From NCBI GenBank assembly GCA_029219245.1, contig JAQXTA010000008.1:30004-94003 (forward strand): DNA of 64,000 nt. The letters run 5' to 3'. Shown one piece after another: positions 53,758-62,390 of the stretch. The stretch is from Lachnospiraceae bacterium. Lineage in GTDB: Bacteria > Bacillota > Clostridia > Lachnospirales > Lachnospiraceae. The translations under genes were made by a program, and so were the position numbers. Every line of letters starts with the position of its first letter. Position 1 is the stretch's first letter. The notes below the pieces were generated by a model. That model did not search any database, was not told where the DNA came from, and worked only from the letters and a program-made list of their open reading frames with translations.

Positions 53758-55065
53758 CTACGCTGCTGGCTGTCCTTCGGCAGCTGCTATACCTTCACCA
53801 GTCGTTTCAACCGGTTGTGGTGCTTCTACCGGAACCGCTGCTGCCACACCATTCTTATTGGTCTGATAAAGTACTCCATCTACTGTAACTTCACTGTTTC
53901 TTACAAGAGCACCTGTCTCATCATAAAAATACTGTTTGCCATCTGGCTTCGTTACCAGACCAACCTGCATCACACCATTTTCTGCAAAGTAATAATCTTT
54001 TCCTTCAATAGTTACATCACTGACTAACATATGACCATCTTTGGTTGCCAGAAAATATTTTCCGGTTTCGTCTTCAAACCAGCCATGCACCATAACTCCT
54101 GTATCCGGCGCATAATAATATTTTTTATCTTCTATCGTAACCCATCCGACGTTTCGAACTCCATTTCCATCAAAATAATAATTCTGTCCGTCCAGAGAAA
54201 CCTGCCCTCTGGCAACACTACCATCTGCCGTCAGATAATAAGTACCACTTTCGTCCGCAAACCAACAATTTCTCTGCAAGAAACCATTTGCATCCAGATA
54301 ATATCTGGTGTCATTGTAAGCCACCCAGCCACGCTGCATCTTATAGCCTGCGAAGAAAAGTGTCTGCCCGTTTCTATCCACAAAACCATCCGAAATGATT
54401 AAAGAGGAGAAATCCTTGAATTGATAGTTGATATCCACTCTTGTGCCGACTCCCGCTACACTTCCATGAGATGTACACTGCCAGAAGGAAGCTCCATTAT
54501 ATTCCAGATTGTCCGCATACTGTGCTACCCATTTATCATAACCTACATTACCAATTCTCTGATTAAACCAGTTCTTACTGGAATAAACCATTGGATAATA
54601 ACCTGCTGCTGAAACCGTAGAACAGAAGGTATTGATAAGTGCCTGTAATTGTTCCTGTGACATACCCTTATGACAAGAATCTTCCACATCATAAACAACC
54701 GGAAAAGTTACCGTATAGTTGGAAAGCCATCCCAACAACAGATTTGCTTCATTCTGCGCCTGCTCTACTGTCGTTGCATAAGAGTACAGATAAACACCGA
54801 CTTTTAATCCGGCATTCTGCGCACCACGCATATTGGCATCAAAATAAGGATCTACACCTGACTTCGTACTCCCTGCTTTGATAAAAGCAAAGGAAATACC
54901 AGAAGACGGGACACTGCTCCAGTCAATTGCTCCATTATGCTTTGATACATCAATTCCTTTGGCAATTGCATTGCCTGCTCCTGCCGCCTGCACATAATTT
55001 ACCGGTGCAAAAGCCATCATTCCGGCAAGTACAAAGGCTATCACTTTCTTCCCCCATTTATTCAT
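53758..55065 (-). CDS. Secreted GH25 lysozyme with cell-wall-binding repeats
   Basis: The 435-residue protein has a signal peptide (KKVIAFVLAGMMAFAPVNYVQAAGA), a GH25 domain (about 35-235: KGIDVSKHNGAIDW, acidic pair FPVVYDVED, FWQCTSHGSVAGVGTRVDINY) and about eight choline-binding-type repeats (for example GWVAYNDTRYYLDANGFLQ, GWVTIEDKKYYYAPDTGVMVH). The C-terminal 30 residues are Pro/Ala/Glu-rich. The repeats suggest binding to cell-wall polymer and the enzyme cleaves peptidoglycan. It resembles the GH25 at 5.7-6.8 kb only in the catalytic domain. Confidence 0.93.
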   Translation of the reverse strand: MNKWGKKVIAFVLAGMMAFAPVNYVQAAGAGNAIAKGIDVSKHNGAIDWSSVPSSGISFAFIKAGSTKSGVDPYFDANMRGAQNAGLKVGVYLYSYATTVEQAQNEANLLLGWLSNYTVTFPVVYDVEDSCHKGMSQEQLQALINTFCSTVSAAGYYPMVYSSKNWFNQRIGNVGYDKWVAQYADNLEYNGASFWQCTSHGSVAGVGTRVDINYQFKDFSSLIISDGFVDRNGQTLFFAGYKMQRGWVAYNDTRYYLDANGFLQRNCWFADESGTYYLTADGSVARGQVSLDGQNYYFDGNGVRNVGWVTIEDKKYYYAPDTGVMVHGWFEDETGKYFLATKDGHMLVSDVTIEGKDYYFAENGVMQVGLVTKPDGKQYFYDETGALVRNSEVTVDGVLYQTNKNGVAAAVPVEAPQPVETTGEGIAAAEGQPAA

Positions 55066-55267
55066 TTGTTTTCTCCACTTTCTTATGTATTTTATTATGT
55101 AATCATCTATAAACAGGTTGCTATTAACCGTTTTCTAAATGTTACAAAATTATTTCATTTCTTAACAAATATATCATAAACCGACATTTTTGTACATACC
55201 TATATTATTCCAATTTTTTCCATGCAAATTTTACATTGCAAATTCTAAAAATTTATGCGAAAATTAC

Positions 55268-55296
55268 TTGCCAACTTATTCTAGTTATGCTATTAT
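55268..55296 (+). promoter_or_regulatory. Promoter of tRNA-Leu
   Basis: TTGCCA and TATTAT are 17 bases apart on the plus strand with TGC before the -10, 20 bases before the mature tRNA. Confidence 0.75.
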
Positions 55297-55316
55297 ATAA
55301 CTCGGTTGTTAGAAAT

Positions 55317-55399
55317 GCCGGCGTGTCGGAATGGCAGACGAGGCAGACTCAAAATCTGTTGTGGGCAACCACGTATGGGTTCAAGTCCCATCGCCGGCA
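55317..55399 (+). tRNA. tRNA-Leu (anticodon CAA)
   Basis: The 83-base sequence folds as a class II tRNA. The acceptor stem is GCCGGCG / CGCCGGC, the anticodon stem GCAGA / TCTGT with loop CTCAAAA (anticodon CAA), a long variable arm GTGGGCAACCAC and a T-loop GGGTTCAAGTCCC. It reads UUG leucine codons. CCA is not encoded; the base after the acceptor stem is A followed by GTC. It has its own promoter and terminator and is one of few plus-strand genes. Confidence 0.96.
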
Positions 55400-55407
55400 G
55401 TCTTTTA

Positions 55408-55436
55408 AGAGAAGCAGCATTGCTTCTCTTTTTTGT
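55408..55436 (+). terminator. Rho-independent terminator of tRNA-Leu
   Basis: AGAGAAGC / GCTTCTCT stem with a six-base loop and TTTTT. Confidence 0.88.
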
Positions 55437-55482
55437 TATTGAAATTGCTCACTTGCGGGAAATGCCATTTCAGCCAATCAAA

Positions 55483-55533
55483 AAGACACTTCTTTGTACA
55501 GACTCAAGCAAGTCCATAAAAGAAGTGTCCTTC
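55483..55533 (-). terminator. Rho-independent terminator after lysA
   Basis: Minus-strand long hairpin: outer stem AAGGACACTTCTTT / AAAGAAGTGTCTTT and inner GGACT / AGTCT, followed by TTTTTGA. Confidence 0.8.
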
Positions 55534-55543
55534 TTGTAAAAAA

Positions 55544-56815
55544 TTAGAATTCTATCTTGTTATAAACATCGAAGCAATCTAACGTTGCAAAATAATCCTT
55601 CGGGGTTTCCGCACGTCTGATTAACTGTACGCTTCCATCCTCTTTTAATAAAAGCTCTGCCGATTTCAGCTTACCATTATAGTTATAACCCATTGCATAA
55701 CCATGTGCTCCAGTATCATGAATTGCCAGATAATCTCCAATTTTAATCTCCGGCAACATTCTGTCTACTGCAAATTTATCATTGTTCTCGCACAAAGAAC
55801 CTGTTACATCATATTTATGGTCACAGGGCGCATTCTCTTTACCAAGCACTGTAATATGATGGTATGCACCATAGATTGCAGGGCGCATCAGGTTAACCGC
55901 ACATGCATCTACACCAATGTATTCTTTATGTGTATGTTTTTCATGTATAGCTTTGGTAATAAGCTCACCATAAGGTCCCATCATGAAACGTCCCATTTCC
56001 GTATAAATGGCTACCTCTCCCATTCCTGCCGGAACAAGCACTTCTTCATAAACCTTACGAACACCTTCTCCAATTACACAAATATCATTTGCTTCCTGAT
56101 CCGGTGTGTATGGAATTCCTACACCACCGGAAAGATTGATGAATTCAATATTGGCACCAGTTTCTTCTTTTAATTTAACAGCGATTTCAAAAAGCTGTTT
56201 TGCAAGCTGAGGATAATATTCATTCGTAACGGTATTGCTTGCCAGAAATGCATGAATACCAAAGTGTTTTACCCCCTTTTCCTTTAAAATACGGAAACCT
56301 TCAAATAACTGTTCGGTTGTAAAACCATATTTCGCATCTCCCGGGTTATCCATGATACCGTTGCTCATCTGGAAAACACCACCCGGATTGTAGCGGCAAC
56401 TCATGGTTTCCGGAAGCTTTCCAAGAATCTTTTCCACGAAATCAATATGTGTAATATCGTCCAGATTGATGATAGCACCTACCTTTGCTGCATATTCATA
56501 ATCTTCCGCCGGTGTATCATTTGAAGAAAACATAATATCATGTCCATTGATTCCAAGCGCATTGCTTAACATGAGTTCTGTCAAGGAAGAACAGTCACAA
56601 CCGCAGCCATATTCGTGCAGAATATTGATTAAAAAAGGATTGGGAGTTGCTTTTACTGCAAAATATTCTTTAAAACCTTTATTCCATGCAAAAGCCTCTT
56701 TTACTGCTTTCGCATTTTCCCGGATTCCTTTCTCATCATAGATGTGAAAAGGTGTGGGGTAAGTTTTTGTAATCTCCTCAATCATTTCCTTTGTTACAAA
56801 TGGTACTTTTTTCAT
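55544..56815 (-). CDS. lysA: Diaminopimelate decarboxylase
   Basis: The 423-residue PLP enzyme has an alanine-racemase-like barrel with the PLP lysine at about 55 (EYFAVKATPNP), CDCSSLTEL, the phosphate-binding loop LSGGVGIPY, and the C-terminal domain motifs VTGSLCENNDKFAVDRMLP and YAMGYNYNG. LysA makes L-lysine from meso-diaminopimelate. Some relatives act on carboxynorspermidine or ornithine, but the LCEN (CESxD-like) motif supports DAP decarboxylase. It is monocistronic with a promoter and a terminator. Confidence 0.9.
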   Translation of the reverse strand: MKKVPFVTKEMIEEITKTYPTPFHIYDEKGIRENAKAVKEAFAWNKGFKEYFAVKATPNPFLINILHEYGCGCDCSSLTELMLSNALGINGHDIMFSSNDTPAEDYEYAAKVGAIINLDDITHIDFVEKILGKLPETMSCRYNPGGVFQMSNGIMDNPGDAKYGFTTEQLFEGFRILKEKGVKHFGIHAFLASNTVTNEYYPQLAKQLFEIAVKLKEETGANIEFINLSGGVGIPYTPDQEANDICVIGEGVRKVYEEVLVPAGMGEVAIYTEMGRFMMGPYGELITKAIHEKHTHKEYIGVDACAVNLMRPAIYGAYHHITVLGKENAPCDHKYDVTGSLCENNDKFAVDRMLPEIKIGDYLAIHDTGAHGYAMGYNYNGKLKSAELLLKEDGSVQLIRRAETPKDYFATLDCFDVYNKIEF

Positions 56816-56850
56816 CTTTTCTCCTCCTCGTATCTGCTATTACTATAATC

Positions 56851-56880
56851 ATATTAGCACTAAAATGTTTTATTTGTAAA
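56851..56880 (-). promoter_or_regulatory. Promoter of lysA
   Basis: On the minus strand TTTACA and TAATAT are 18 bases apart with TGC before the -10, 35 bases before the start. No lysine riboswitch fits in the remaining leader. Confidence 0.65.
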
Positions 56881-56940
56881 TATGATTATATGAATATCAG
56901 TAATTCGATTTTTTAATAAATATTAATTTCTATTTATACC

Positions 56941-57624
56941 TTATTCCGGAATATTCTCAATCTGCCAATCTATTGGTTCCACTCCGTTTTCTTGTAAAAA
57001 AGCATTTGCCTGACTAAAATGCCTGCAGCCAAAGAATCCTCTGTAAGCCGACAAAGGACTGGGATGTGGTGCCTTTAAAATCAAATGTTTCGGATTGGTA
57101 AGCATGGGAATCTTACTCTGTGCCGGTCTGCCCCAAAGGAGATAAACAATCGGTCTATCCTGTGCATTTACCGCATGAATGACTGCATCCGTAAACTGTT
57201 CCCAACCTCTTCCCTGATGGGAATTAGCCTGATGTGCACGCACAGTTAATACGGTATTTAAGAGTAGCACTCCCTGGTCAGCCCATTTCTGCAAATAACC
57301 ATTGTTCGGTATGTAACATCCCAGGTCATCATGTAATTCCTTATAAATATTCTGCAACGAAGGGGGAATCTCTTTCTGATCCGGCAACACAGAAAAACTC
57401 ATACCATGTGCCTGGTGTTCATTATGATATGGGTCCTGTCCAAGCAGCAATACTTTCACATTTTTTAACGGCGTAAAATGAAATGCATTAAAAATATCAT
57501 CTGCCGGGGGATAAATCACAGTTCTGCTATATTCGTCTTTCACAAACTGATACAACTGCCTGTAATATGGTTTTTGGAATTCTTCCCCTAGAGCTTCCGC
57601 CCAATCGTTACTCAGCATTGCCAT
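56941..57624 (-). CDS. ung: Uracil-DNA glycosylase
   Basis: The 227-residue family 1 UDG carries the catalytic water-activating motif GQDPYHNEHQAHGMSFSV (Asp at about 64) and the C-terminal HPSPLSAYRGFFG loop with the catalytic His. It removes uracil from DNA. Start at ATG 57624 is preceded by GGAGG at seven bases. Gene is between hisF and lysA with no clear functional link. Confidence 0.97.
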   Translation of the reverse strand: MAMLSNDWAEALGEEFQKPYYRQLYQFVKDEYSRTVIYPPADDIFNAFHFTPLKNVKVLLLGQDPYHNEHQAHGMSFSVLPDQKEIPPSLQNIYKELHDDLGCYIPNNGYLQKWADQGVLLLNTVLTVRAHQANSHQGRGWEQFTDAVIHAVNAQDRPIVYLLWGRPAQSKIPMLTNPKHLILKAPHPSPLSAYRGFFGCRHFSQANAFLQENGVEPIDWQIENIPE

Positions 57625-57660
57625 AATGCTTCCTCCTTCGTTCTATCTCATAACAAGACA

Positions 57661-57690
57661 ATAAGCACTGAAATATTTTTCAATGCTTAT
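57661..57690 (-). terminator. Hairpin terminator overlapping the hisF stop
   Basis: Minus-strand stem ATAAGCATTGAAA / TTTCAGTGCTTAT (one wobble) with a four-base loop includes the hisF stop codon. The downstream U-run (TTGTCTTGTT) is imperfect. Confidence 0.55.
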
Positions 57691-58448
57691 ATTCTGACTG
57701 AAATTCCTTTTTCTCGCAGATATTTCTTCAAATCCCGAATTTCCATCTCTTTGAAATGGAACAAAGATGCTGCCAGTGCTGCATCTGCCTTTCCTATGGT
57801 AAAGGCTTCATAAAAGTGCTCCATCGTACCGGCTCCACCAGAAGCAATGACTGGAATCGATACATTTTCAGAAATCAATCTGGTAAGTTCCAAATCATAG
57901 CCTGCCTTCGTACCATCACCATCCATACTGGTCAGAAGAATCTCTCCGGCTCCAAGCTTATCCGCCTGCATTGCCCATTCAATGGCATCAATTCCCATAT
58001 CGACTCTGCCGCCATTTTTATAGATATTCCAACCGGAACCATCCTCACGCCGTTTGGCATCAATGGCAACTACAACACACTGACTACCGAATTTATCTGC
58101 TGCATCCGAAATCAGTCTTGGATTCATAATCGCTGCCGAATTGACCGATACCTTATCAGCACCCTCGCGCAAAATTGCCTTAAAATCATCTACCGTACGG
58201 ATTCCACCGCCCACTGTAAACGGAATAAAAACCTTTTCTGCGACCTTGCGCACCATTTCTACTGCGGTTTCCCTTGCATCGGAGGATGCCGTAATATCCA
58301 GAAATACCAGTTCATCCGCACCGGATTTATCATAGGCAGCACCAACTTCTGCCGGATCTCCCGCATCTACGAAATTAACAAAATTAACGCCTTTTACCAC
58401 TCTGCCGTTTTTTACATCCAGACAGGGAATGATTCTCTTTGTATGCAT
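57687..58448 (-). CDS. hisF: Imidazole glycerol phosphate synthase subunit HisF
   Basis: The 253-residue TIM barrel matches His[22 protein letters not shown] with the first catalytic Asp, [27 protein letters not shown] with the second Asp region, and [17 protein letters not shown]. It uses ammonia from HisH to form IGP and AICAR in histidine synthesis. It starts on the last base of the hisH stop (TAATG). No other his gene is in the window. Confidence 0.97.
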   Translation of the reverse strand: MHTKRIIPCLDVKNGRVVKGVNFVNFVDAGDPAEVGAAYDKSGADELVFLDITASSDARETAVEMVRKVAEKVFIPFTVGGGIRTVDDFKAILREGADKVSVNSAAIMNPRLISDAADKFGSQCVVVAIDAKRREDGSGWNIYKNGGRVDMGIDAIEWAMQADKLGAGEILLTSMDGDGTKAGYDLELTRLISENVSIPVIASGGAGTMEHFYEAFTIGKADAALAASLFHFKEMEIRDLKKYLREKGISVRI

Positions 58449-59110
58449 TATCTTTCCTCCCCATCTTTTTTATTTATACTTTTACTTTCTGTTCCAGAAA
58501 TACTTAAAAAATTCTTCAAAATTGTCATACCAACCTCGGAACTTTTTTCCGGATGAAACTGACAGGCAAACACATTGTCCTTTTCAACCGAAGCATGAAT
58601 TAATGTACTGTATTCAGTCGTTGCGGTAACAATTTCCGGTTCTTTCGCCTGCAAATAATAGGAATGTACAAAATAGACATAAGAATCTTCTGCAATTCCC
58701 TGAAATAGTCTGCCTTTGTTTGGAAATTTTAAAGAATTCCATCCGATATGCGGAATCTTTAAATCCTCTTTGTCCGGAATCCGTACAATTTTACCGGGAA
58801 GAATACCAAGCCCTTCTACTCCTTCGCTTTCTTCACTGCTCTCAAACATAAGCTGCAATCCCAGACATATGCCCAGAAAAGGGGTTTTCTTCTCAACAAC
58901 CTCGTGAATTACTTCAACCAAATGATACCCTCTCAGTTTTCCCATCGCATCGCCAAAAGAACCGACTCCCGGCAAAATAACATGGTCTGCGGATAAAATA
59001 GTTTCTCTGTCACGTGTCACAATTGCATCCTGTCCAAGTGCATAAACCGCTTTTTCCACACTTTTAATATTTCCGGCATCGTAATCAATAATTGCTACCA
59101 TTTTCTTCAT
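58448..59110 (-). CDS. hisH: Imidazole glycerol phosphate synthase subunit HisH
   Basis: The 220-residue class I glutamine amidotransferase has the nucleophile elbow [11 protein letters not shown] (Cys at about 84) and the catalytic His-Glu pair in [12 protein letters not shown]. It feeds ammonia to HisF. The start could be ATG 59110 or 59101; neither ribosome site is strong. The C-terminal tail after the family core ([18 protein letters not shown]) is slightly longer than usual. Confidence 0.95.
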   Translation of the reverse strand: MKKMVAIIDYDAGNIKSVEKAVYALGQDAIVTRDRETILSADHVILPGVGSFGDAMGKLRGYHLVEVIHEVVEKKTPFLGICLGLQLMFESSEESEGVEGLGILPGKIVRIPDKEDLKIPHIGWNSLKFPNKGRLFQGIAEDSYVYFVHSYYLQAKEPEIVTATTEYSTLIHASVEKDNVFACQFHPEKSSEVGMTILKNFLSISGTESKSINKKDGEER

Positions 59111-59153
59111 TCCATTTCTATTCTGTCATATTTTACTGTTAACATATAGCGTA

Positions 59154-61451
59154 CTATTCGGTCATACCATTCATAATTTCCTGTTCTTCCGGCAATACAT
59201 CTTCTACTGTATCTGTCGCGTTTTCTCCGGCTAAATCATCGTAAATTGTGCCGAATACAATAGAACGTAAATGCTCCGTATAAACAACATTATCCTCTGA
59301 TGCAATAATATCTAATACATCCGCTTCAGACAATCCATACTGCTCTGATAAAATATTTAATATTTCCTGATAAACTTCCTTTATTTCATCGGAAACATTA
59401 TATTCATCTGCATCCGGAAGCAATTCATAATATAAGGATACGCCCTGTATCAAAGCATCTAATGCCTCCAACTCTTTATTGTCCATCTTCTGATAACTCT
59501 GATATGCTTCCAGCTTACGATTCATTCTCAATATAATGCGGCTCTTATGTAATATTATCTCATCTTCTTCACTCAATTTCTTACCGGACAATAAATCATA
59601 AACCTCTTCATAATTTCCCAAATCGTAAGCAACGTGTGCATCCCGCTTTTCCAAATAAGAAGGAATAACAGAAGATAATAATACAATGCATACTGCAATG
59701 GTTGCACAAAACAAAACAACTGCGATTATTTTCTTCCTGGAAACCTTTTTAGTCGGCTTTTCCTCTACAACTTCCTCATTTTCCTTTTTCTTCTTTTCTT
59801 TCTTAGGACGTTTCTTCTTTTTACCTTTTGCACTTTCTTCGGACTCTTCCTCGCTCATTTCATCATCCTGTGCATCTTGTCCTTTTTTGTTTTTCTTATC
59901 TTTCTTTCCTTTCTTTTCTTTTTTACCTTTCTTATCTTTTTTGCCTTTTTCTTTCTTTGCCTTATTATCTTCTGCATTTAGTTCATTCAAAATATCCTGA
60001 TTTTCATCCGACGTTTCTCCAAGAAGCAATTCGTCCAAAGAATCTGTTTTACTTGCATTCTTGTCCTCGTTCTCTTCTTCCTCCTCATCTGCTTCCATGA
60101 GAAAATCAATTATTTTCGCAAAAAAACCTTTTTTCTTTCCGGTTTCATCCGTTTTGGATGCAAGTCCCGGCACATCTGCCCCCACATCAAGGCCTTCCAT
60201 CATAGTGAGATCCAGTCCATCCATGTCCTGACTTCCACTAATTTCAGCATCACCATTATTTTCATCCGTTTCCGAATTTTCTTCCGGCTGTTCACCTTTT
60301 TTCTTTCTGCCGAATCTTCTTTCCTTCTTTGCTTTCCTTTCCTTTTTTTCTTTCTTTTTCTTTGCTTTCTTATCAGGAATTTCCTCTATATTTTCATTGT
60401 CTCCAGTAATTTCACCTTGTTCATTATTTTCAGCACCTTCATTGAAAAAATGAAATGCATCCTCACTTGCTTCACCTAATTCCTGATCTGAAGAATCAGA
60501 CAAACTCTTTAAAAGTTCGAGCATCTCTTCATCAACGTCTTCCTGTCCTGACTGCTCCAACAGGCCATTAATTTCTGCCATATCCTCATCAATATTACCG
60601 TCATCTATGGCAAAATCAGCCATATCACTTAAATCAATATCGCCTGCATCGCTATCATTATCACTTTCGCCAGTATTGTCTTCTTCGATTGCCATATCTG
60701 CCATACCAAGCAAATCTGCCAAATCACTGTCAAGTGTATCTATCTCTCCATTCTCGTCCGGAATTTCTTCATCCGTATCGCCTAGACCAGTATCTTCTGC
60801 CATGTCTGTCATATCTGACATGCCAAGCAAATCTGCTAAATCATCATCGATGGTTTCTCCCACAATTTCCCCGGATGTTTCTTCCATTGGCTCCTCAAAA
60901 CCAGCATCCAGACTTGGAGTTTCCTCCATGCTTTCAAATTCATCCAGACTGGGAGTTTCTTCCATACTCTCAAATTCATCCAGACTGGGAGTTTCTTCTA
61001 TACTCTCAAATTCATCCAGACTGGGAGTTTCTTCTATACTCTCAAATTCATCCAGACTGGGAGTTTCTTCTATACTCTCAAATTCATCCGGACTGGGAGT
61101 TTCTTCTATCGCATCTTCATTATCGGACAATGGCATATCTGCCATAGCAAATAAATCAGACAAATTATCCAATCCGCTATCTTCCGACATTGTACTATCT
61201 TCTTCCAACTCATCTACCGATGCATCACTATTCCCCATTGCTGCAAACATTGCCTCAATTTCTTCGGGGCTCATTGCCTTATTAGCATCCTGTGACTGTG
61301 GTTGTGGCTCTGCCACACTCTCCGGTTCTCCGCCAGACAGCAATTCAATTGCACTTTTTGGTTTATCCTTTTCATCAGCAGATGATTCCGGCGTTTCTCC
61401 ATTTATCATAGATTGTAACAGATTTTCTAAGTATTCTTCACTTGAACTCAT
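59154..61451 (-). CDS. Large acidic membrane-anchored scaffold-like protein with tandem repeats
   Basis: The 765-residue protein has four parts. (1) A very acidic N-terminal region (about 1-370). It includes tandem 12-residue repeats, five full copies of EETPSLDEFES(I/M) plus a partial one, and three copies of a motif like DLADLLGMSDM. (2) A Lys/Glu-rich charged region (about 370-565) with long KKEKKERKAKKE-type runs. (3) One membrane helix (about 570-597, KIIAVVLFCATIAVCIVLL). (4) A C-terminal domain of about 165 residues that looks helical and TPR-like (AYDLGNYEEVYDLLSG). The basic side next to the helix predicts a cytoplasmic N-terminus. No family is recognised. It precedes nothing on its own strand except hisH after 43 bases. 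Confidence 0.8.
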   Translation of the reverse strand: MSSSEEYLENLLQSMINGETPESSADEKDKPKSAIELLSGGEPESVAEPQPQSQDANKAMSPEEIEAMFAAMGNSDASVDELEEDSTMSEDSGLDNLSDLFAMADMPLSDNEDAIEETPSPDEFESIEETPSLDEFESIEETPSLDEFESIEETPSLDEFESMEETPSLDEFESMEETPSLDAGFEEPMEETSGEIVGETIDDDLADLLGMSDMTDMAEDTGLGDTDEEIPDENGEIDTLDSDLADLLGMADMAIEEDNTGESDNDSDAGDIDLSDMADFAIDDGNIDEDMAEINGLLEQSGQEDVDEEMLELLKSLSDSSDQELGEASEDAFHFFNEGAENNEQGEITGDNENIEEIPDKKAKKKKEKKERKAKKERRFGRKKKGEQPEENSETDENNGDAEISGSQDMDGLDLTMMEGLDVGADVPGLASKTDETGKKKGFFAKIIDFLMEADEEEEENEDKNASKTDSLDELLLGETSDENQDILNELNAEDNKAKKEKGKKDKKGKKEKKGKKDKKNKKGQDAQDDEMSEEESEESAKGKKKKRPKKEKKKKENEEVVEEKPTKKVSRKKIIAVVLFCATIAVCIVLLSSVIPSYLEKRDAHVAYDLGNYEEVYDLLSGKKLSEEDEIILHKSRIILRMNRKLEAYQSYQKMDNKELEALDALIQGVSLYYELLPDADEYNVSDEIKEVYQEILNILSEQYGLSEADVLDIIASEDNVVYTEHLRSIVFGTIYDDLAGENATDTVEDVLPEEQEIMNGMTE
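60906..61112 (-). repeat. 36-base tandem repeat inside the scaffold-like gene
   Basis: Five full copies and one partial copy of a 36-base unit (on the plus strand CATCCAGACTGGGAGTTTCT...) encode the 12-residue EETPSLDEFES(I/M) repeats. Copies are almost identical at base level, which implies recent expansion and possible copy-number change. Confidence 0.9.
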
Positions 61452-61499
61452 AATCTCTCTCCAAATAATTGTTTATGTTTCATTTTATCACATACTGTC

Positions 61500-62297
61500 T
61501 CATTTAACAAATCCATTGGCTAAAAAATCGACAGGTTTTTCTTTGATGCTCGTTCCTCTTTCCCCAATCTTCTCCCCCAACTGATATAAAGAAGAATGTA
61601 TTCTATACAAATGAGATTTCTGATTATACAAAACAATTTTTTCAAATGGCCATCTGATTATAGAAGGCATATCTAATCCAACACCTAATTCTATAACACA
61701 TAACTTTTTATTTACGGTCCCTTGTAGCCATTTCGTATAAATTTGCCATTGTGTTAAATAACCTTCCTCTGCGTATTTATGCACGCCCAACTGATTAAAA
61801 CGTTTCTTTTCACCACATCTGCTACAAATCGGTTCCTCTAACTCACCTATAGTTATATCTTTATTATAATAGGACTTTACTTTCTCATATGTTTCATCAT
61901 CAACATCCATTATTTCACCATTGCAATTATAATCACATTGCATCCTCCGAAAACCGCCCACAGGTGTAACAATTCTTTCTTCTTTCAATCCATGTTGGTA
62001 TATACTGTCATCTATAGCCGTTGAAATGATAAAATAATTTTTTTCAGAAATTATCTCTTTTAAAGTTTCATATGCACGATTAAGCTGTATATCTGCTTGT
62101 TTATCAATCATCATTTTTTGCAAAAAAGGAATAACCCATAAATATTCCTCTCTTGCATCGATTTCCTTTTCAATTTCCTGATATCGTTTATCCTGCTGTA
62201 AAATATCCCAATCGAATTGAAACTCTTCCCCAATTCCTATCAAAATCAAATCTGATTCCTTACATTTTTCAACTATTTCAGACAATATCTGATTCAT
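61500..62297 (-). CDS. Degenerate sirtuin-like (SIR2-fold) protein
   Basis: The 265-residue protein can be laid on the SIR2 fold by eye: an N-terminal Rossmann start (DLILIGIGEEF), a NID-like segment (STAIDDSIYQHGL), GGFRRMQC leading to a zinc ribbon (CDYNC ... CSRC) and a late strand (VIELGVGLDMPSIIRWPFEKI) in place of GTSL. The catalytic His and the Asn of QNID are missing (TPVGGF and TAID), so classical NAD-dependent deacylation is unlikely. It may bind NAD, ADP-ribose or a partner instead. It lies between CheV and the scaffold-like gene with short gaps. Confidence 0.6.
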   Translation of the reverse strand: MNQILSEIVEKCKESDLILIGIGEEFQFDWDILQQDKRYQEIEKEIDAREEYLWVIPFLQKMMIDKQADIQLNRAYETLKEIISEKNYFIISTAIDDSIYQHGLKEERIVTPVGGFRRMQCDYNCNGEIMDVDDETYEKVKSYYNKDITIGELEEPICSRCGEKKRFNQLGVHKYAEEGYLTQWQIYTKWLQGTVNKKLCVIELGVGLDMPSIIRWPFEKIVLYNQKSHLYRIHSSLYQLGEKIGERGTSIKEKPVDFLANGFVK

Positions 62298-62352
62298 ATA
62301 TCTGTTCTACCTGCTTTCTGCTTCTCTCTACTGCATAATAATACTACTATAA

Positions 62353-62380
62353 CAAATAAAAGCCGGGAAAATCCCGGCCT
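62353..62380 (-). terminator. Rho-independent terminator after cheV
   Basis: Stem GCCGGGA / TCCCGGC with a four-base loop, flanked by A and T runs. It follows the cheV stop on the minus strand and precedes the sirtuin-like gene. Confidence 0.85.
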
Positions 62381-62390
62381 TTGTTTTATC

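Noticed and set aside
57756-58556. 266-aa plus-strand ORF opposite hisF
   Set aside because: Low-quality Cys/Ile-rich shadow; the minus strand encodes unmistakable HisF overlapping hisH.
60906-61112. Regular repeats resembling a CRISPR array
   Set aside because: The repeats are contiguous 36-base units without spacers and are in frame within a coding region.
60607-61584. 325-aa plus-strand ORF rich in Ser/Leu/Ile
   Set aside because: It is the antisense shadow of the repeat-rich acidic gene; it has no ribosome site and its repeats mirror the 36-base unit.
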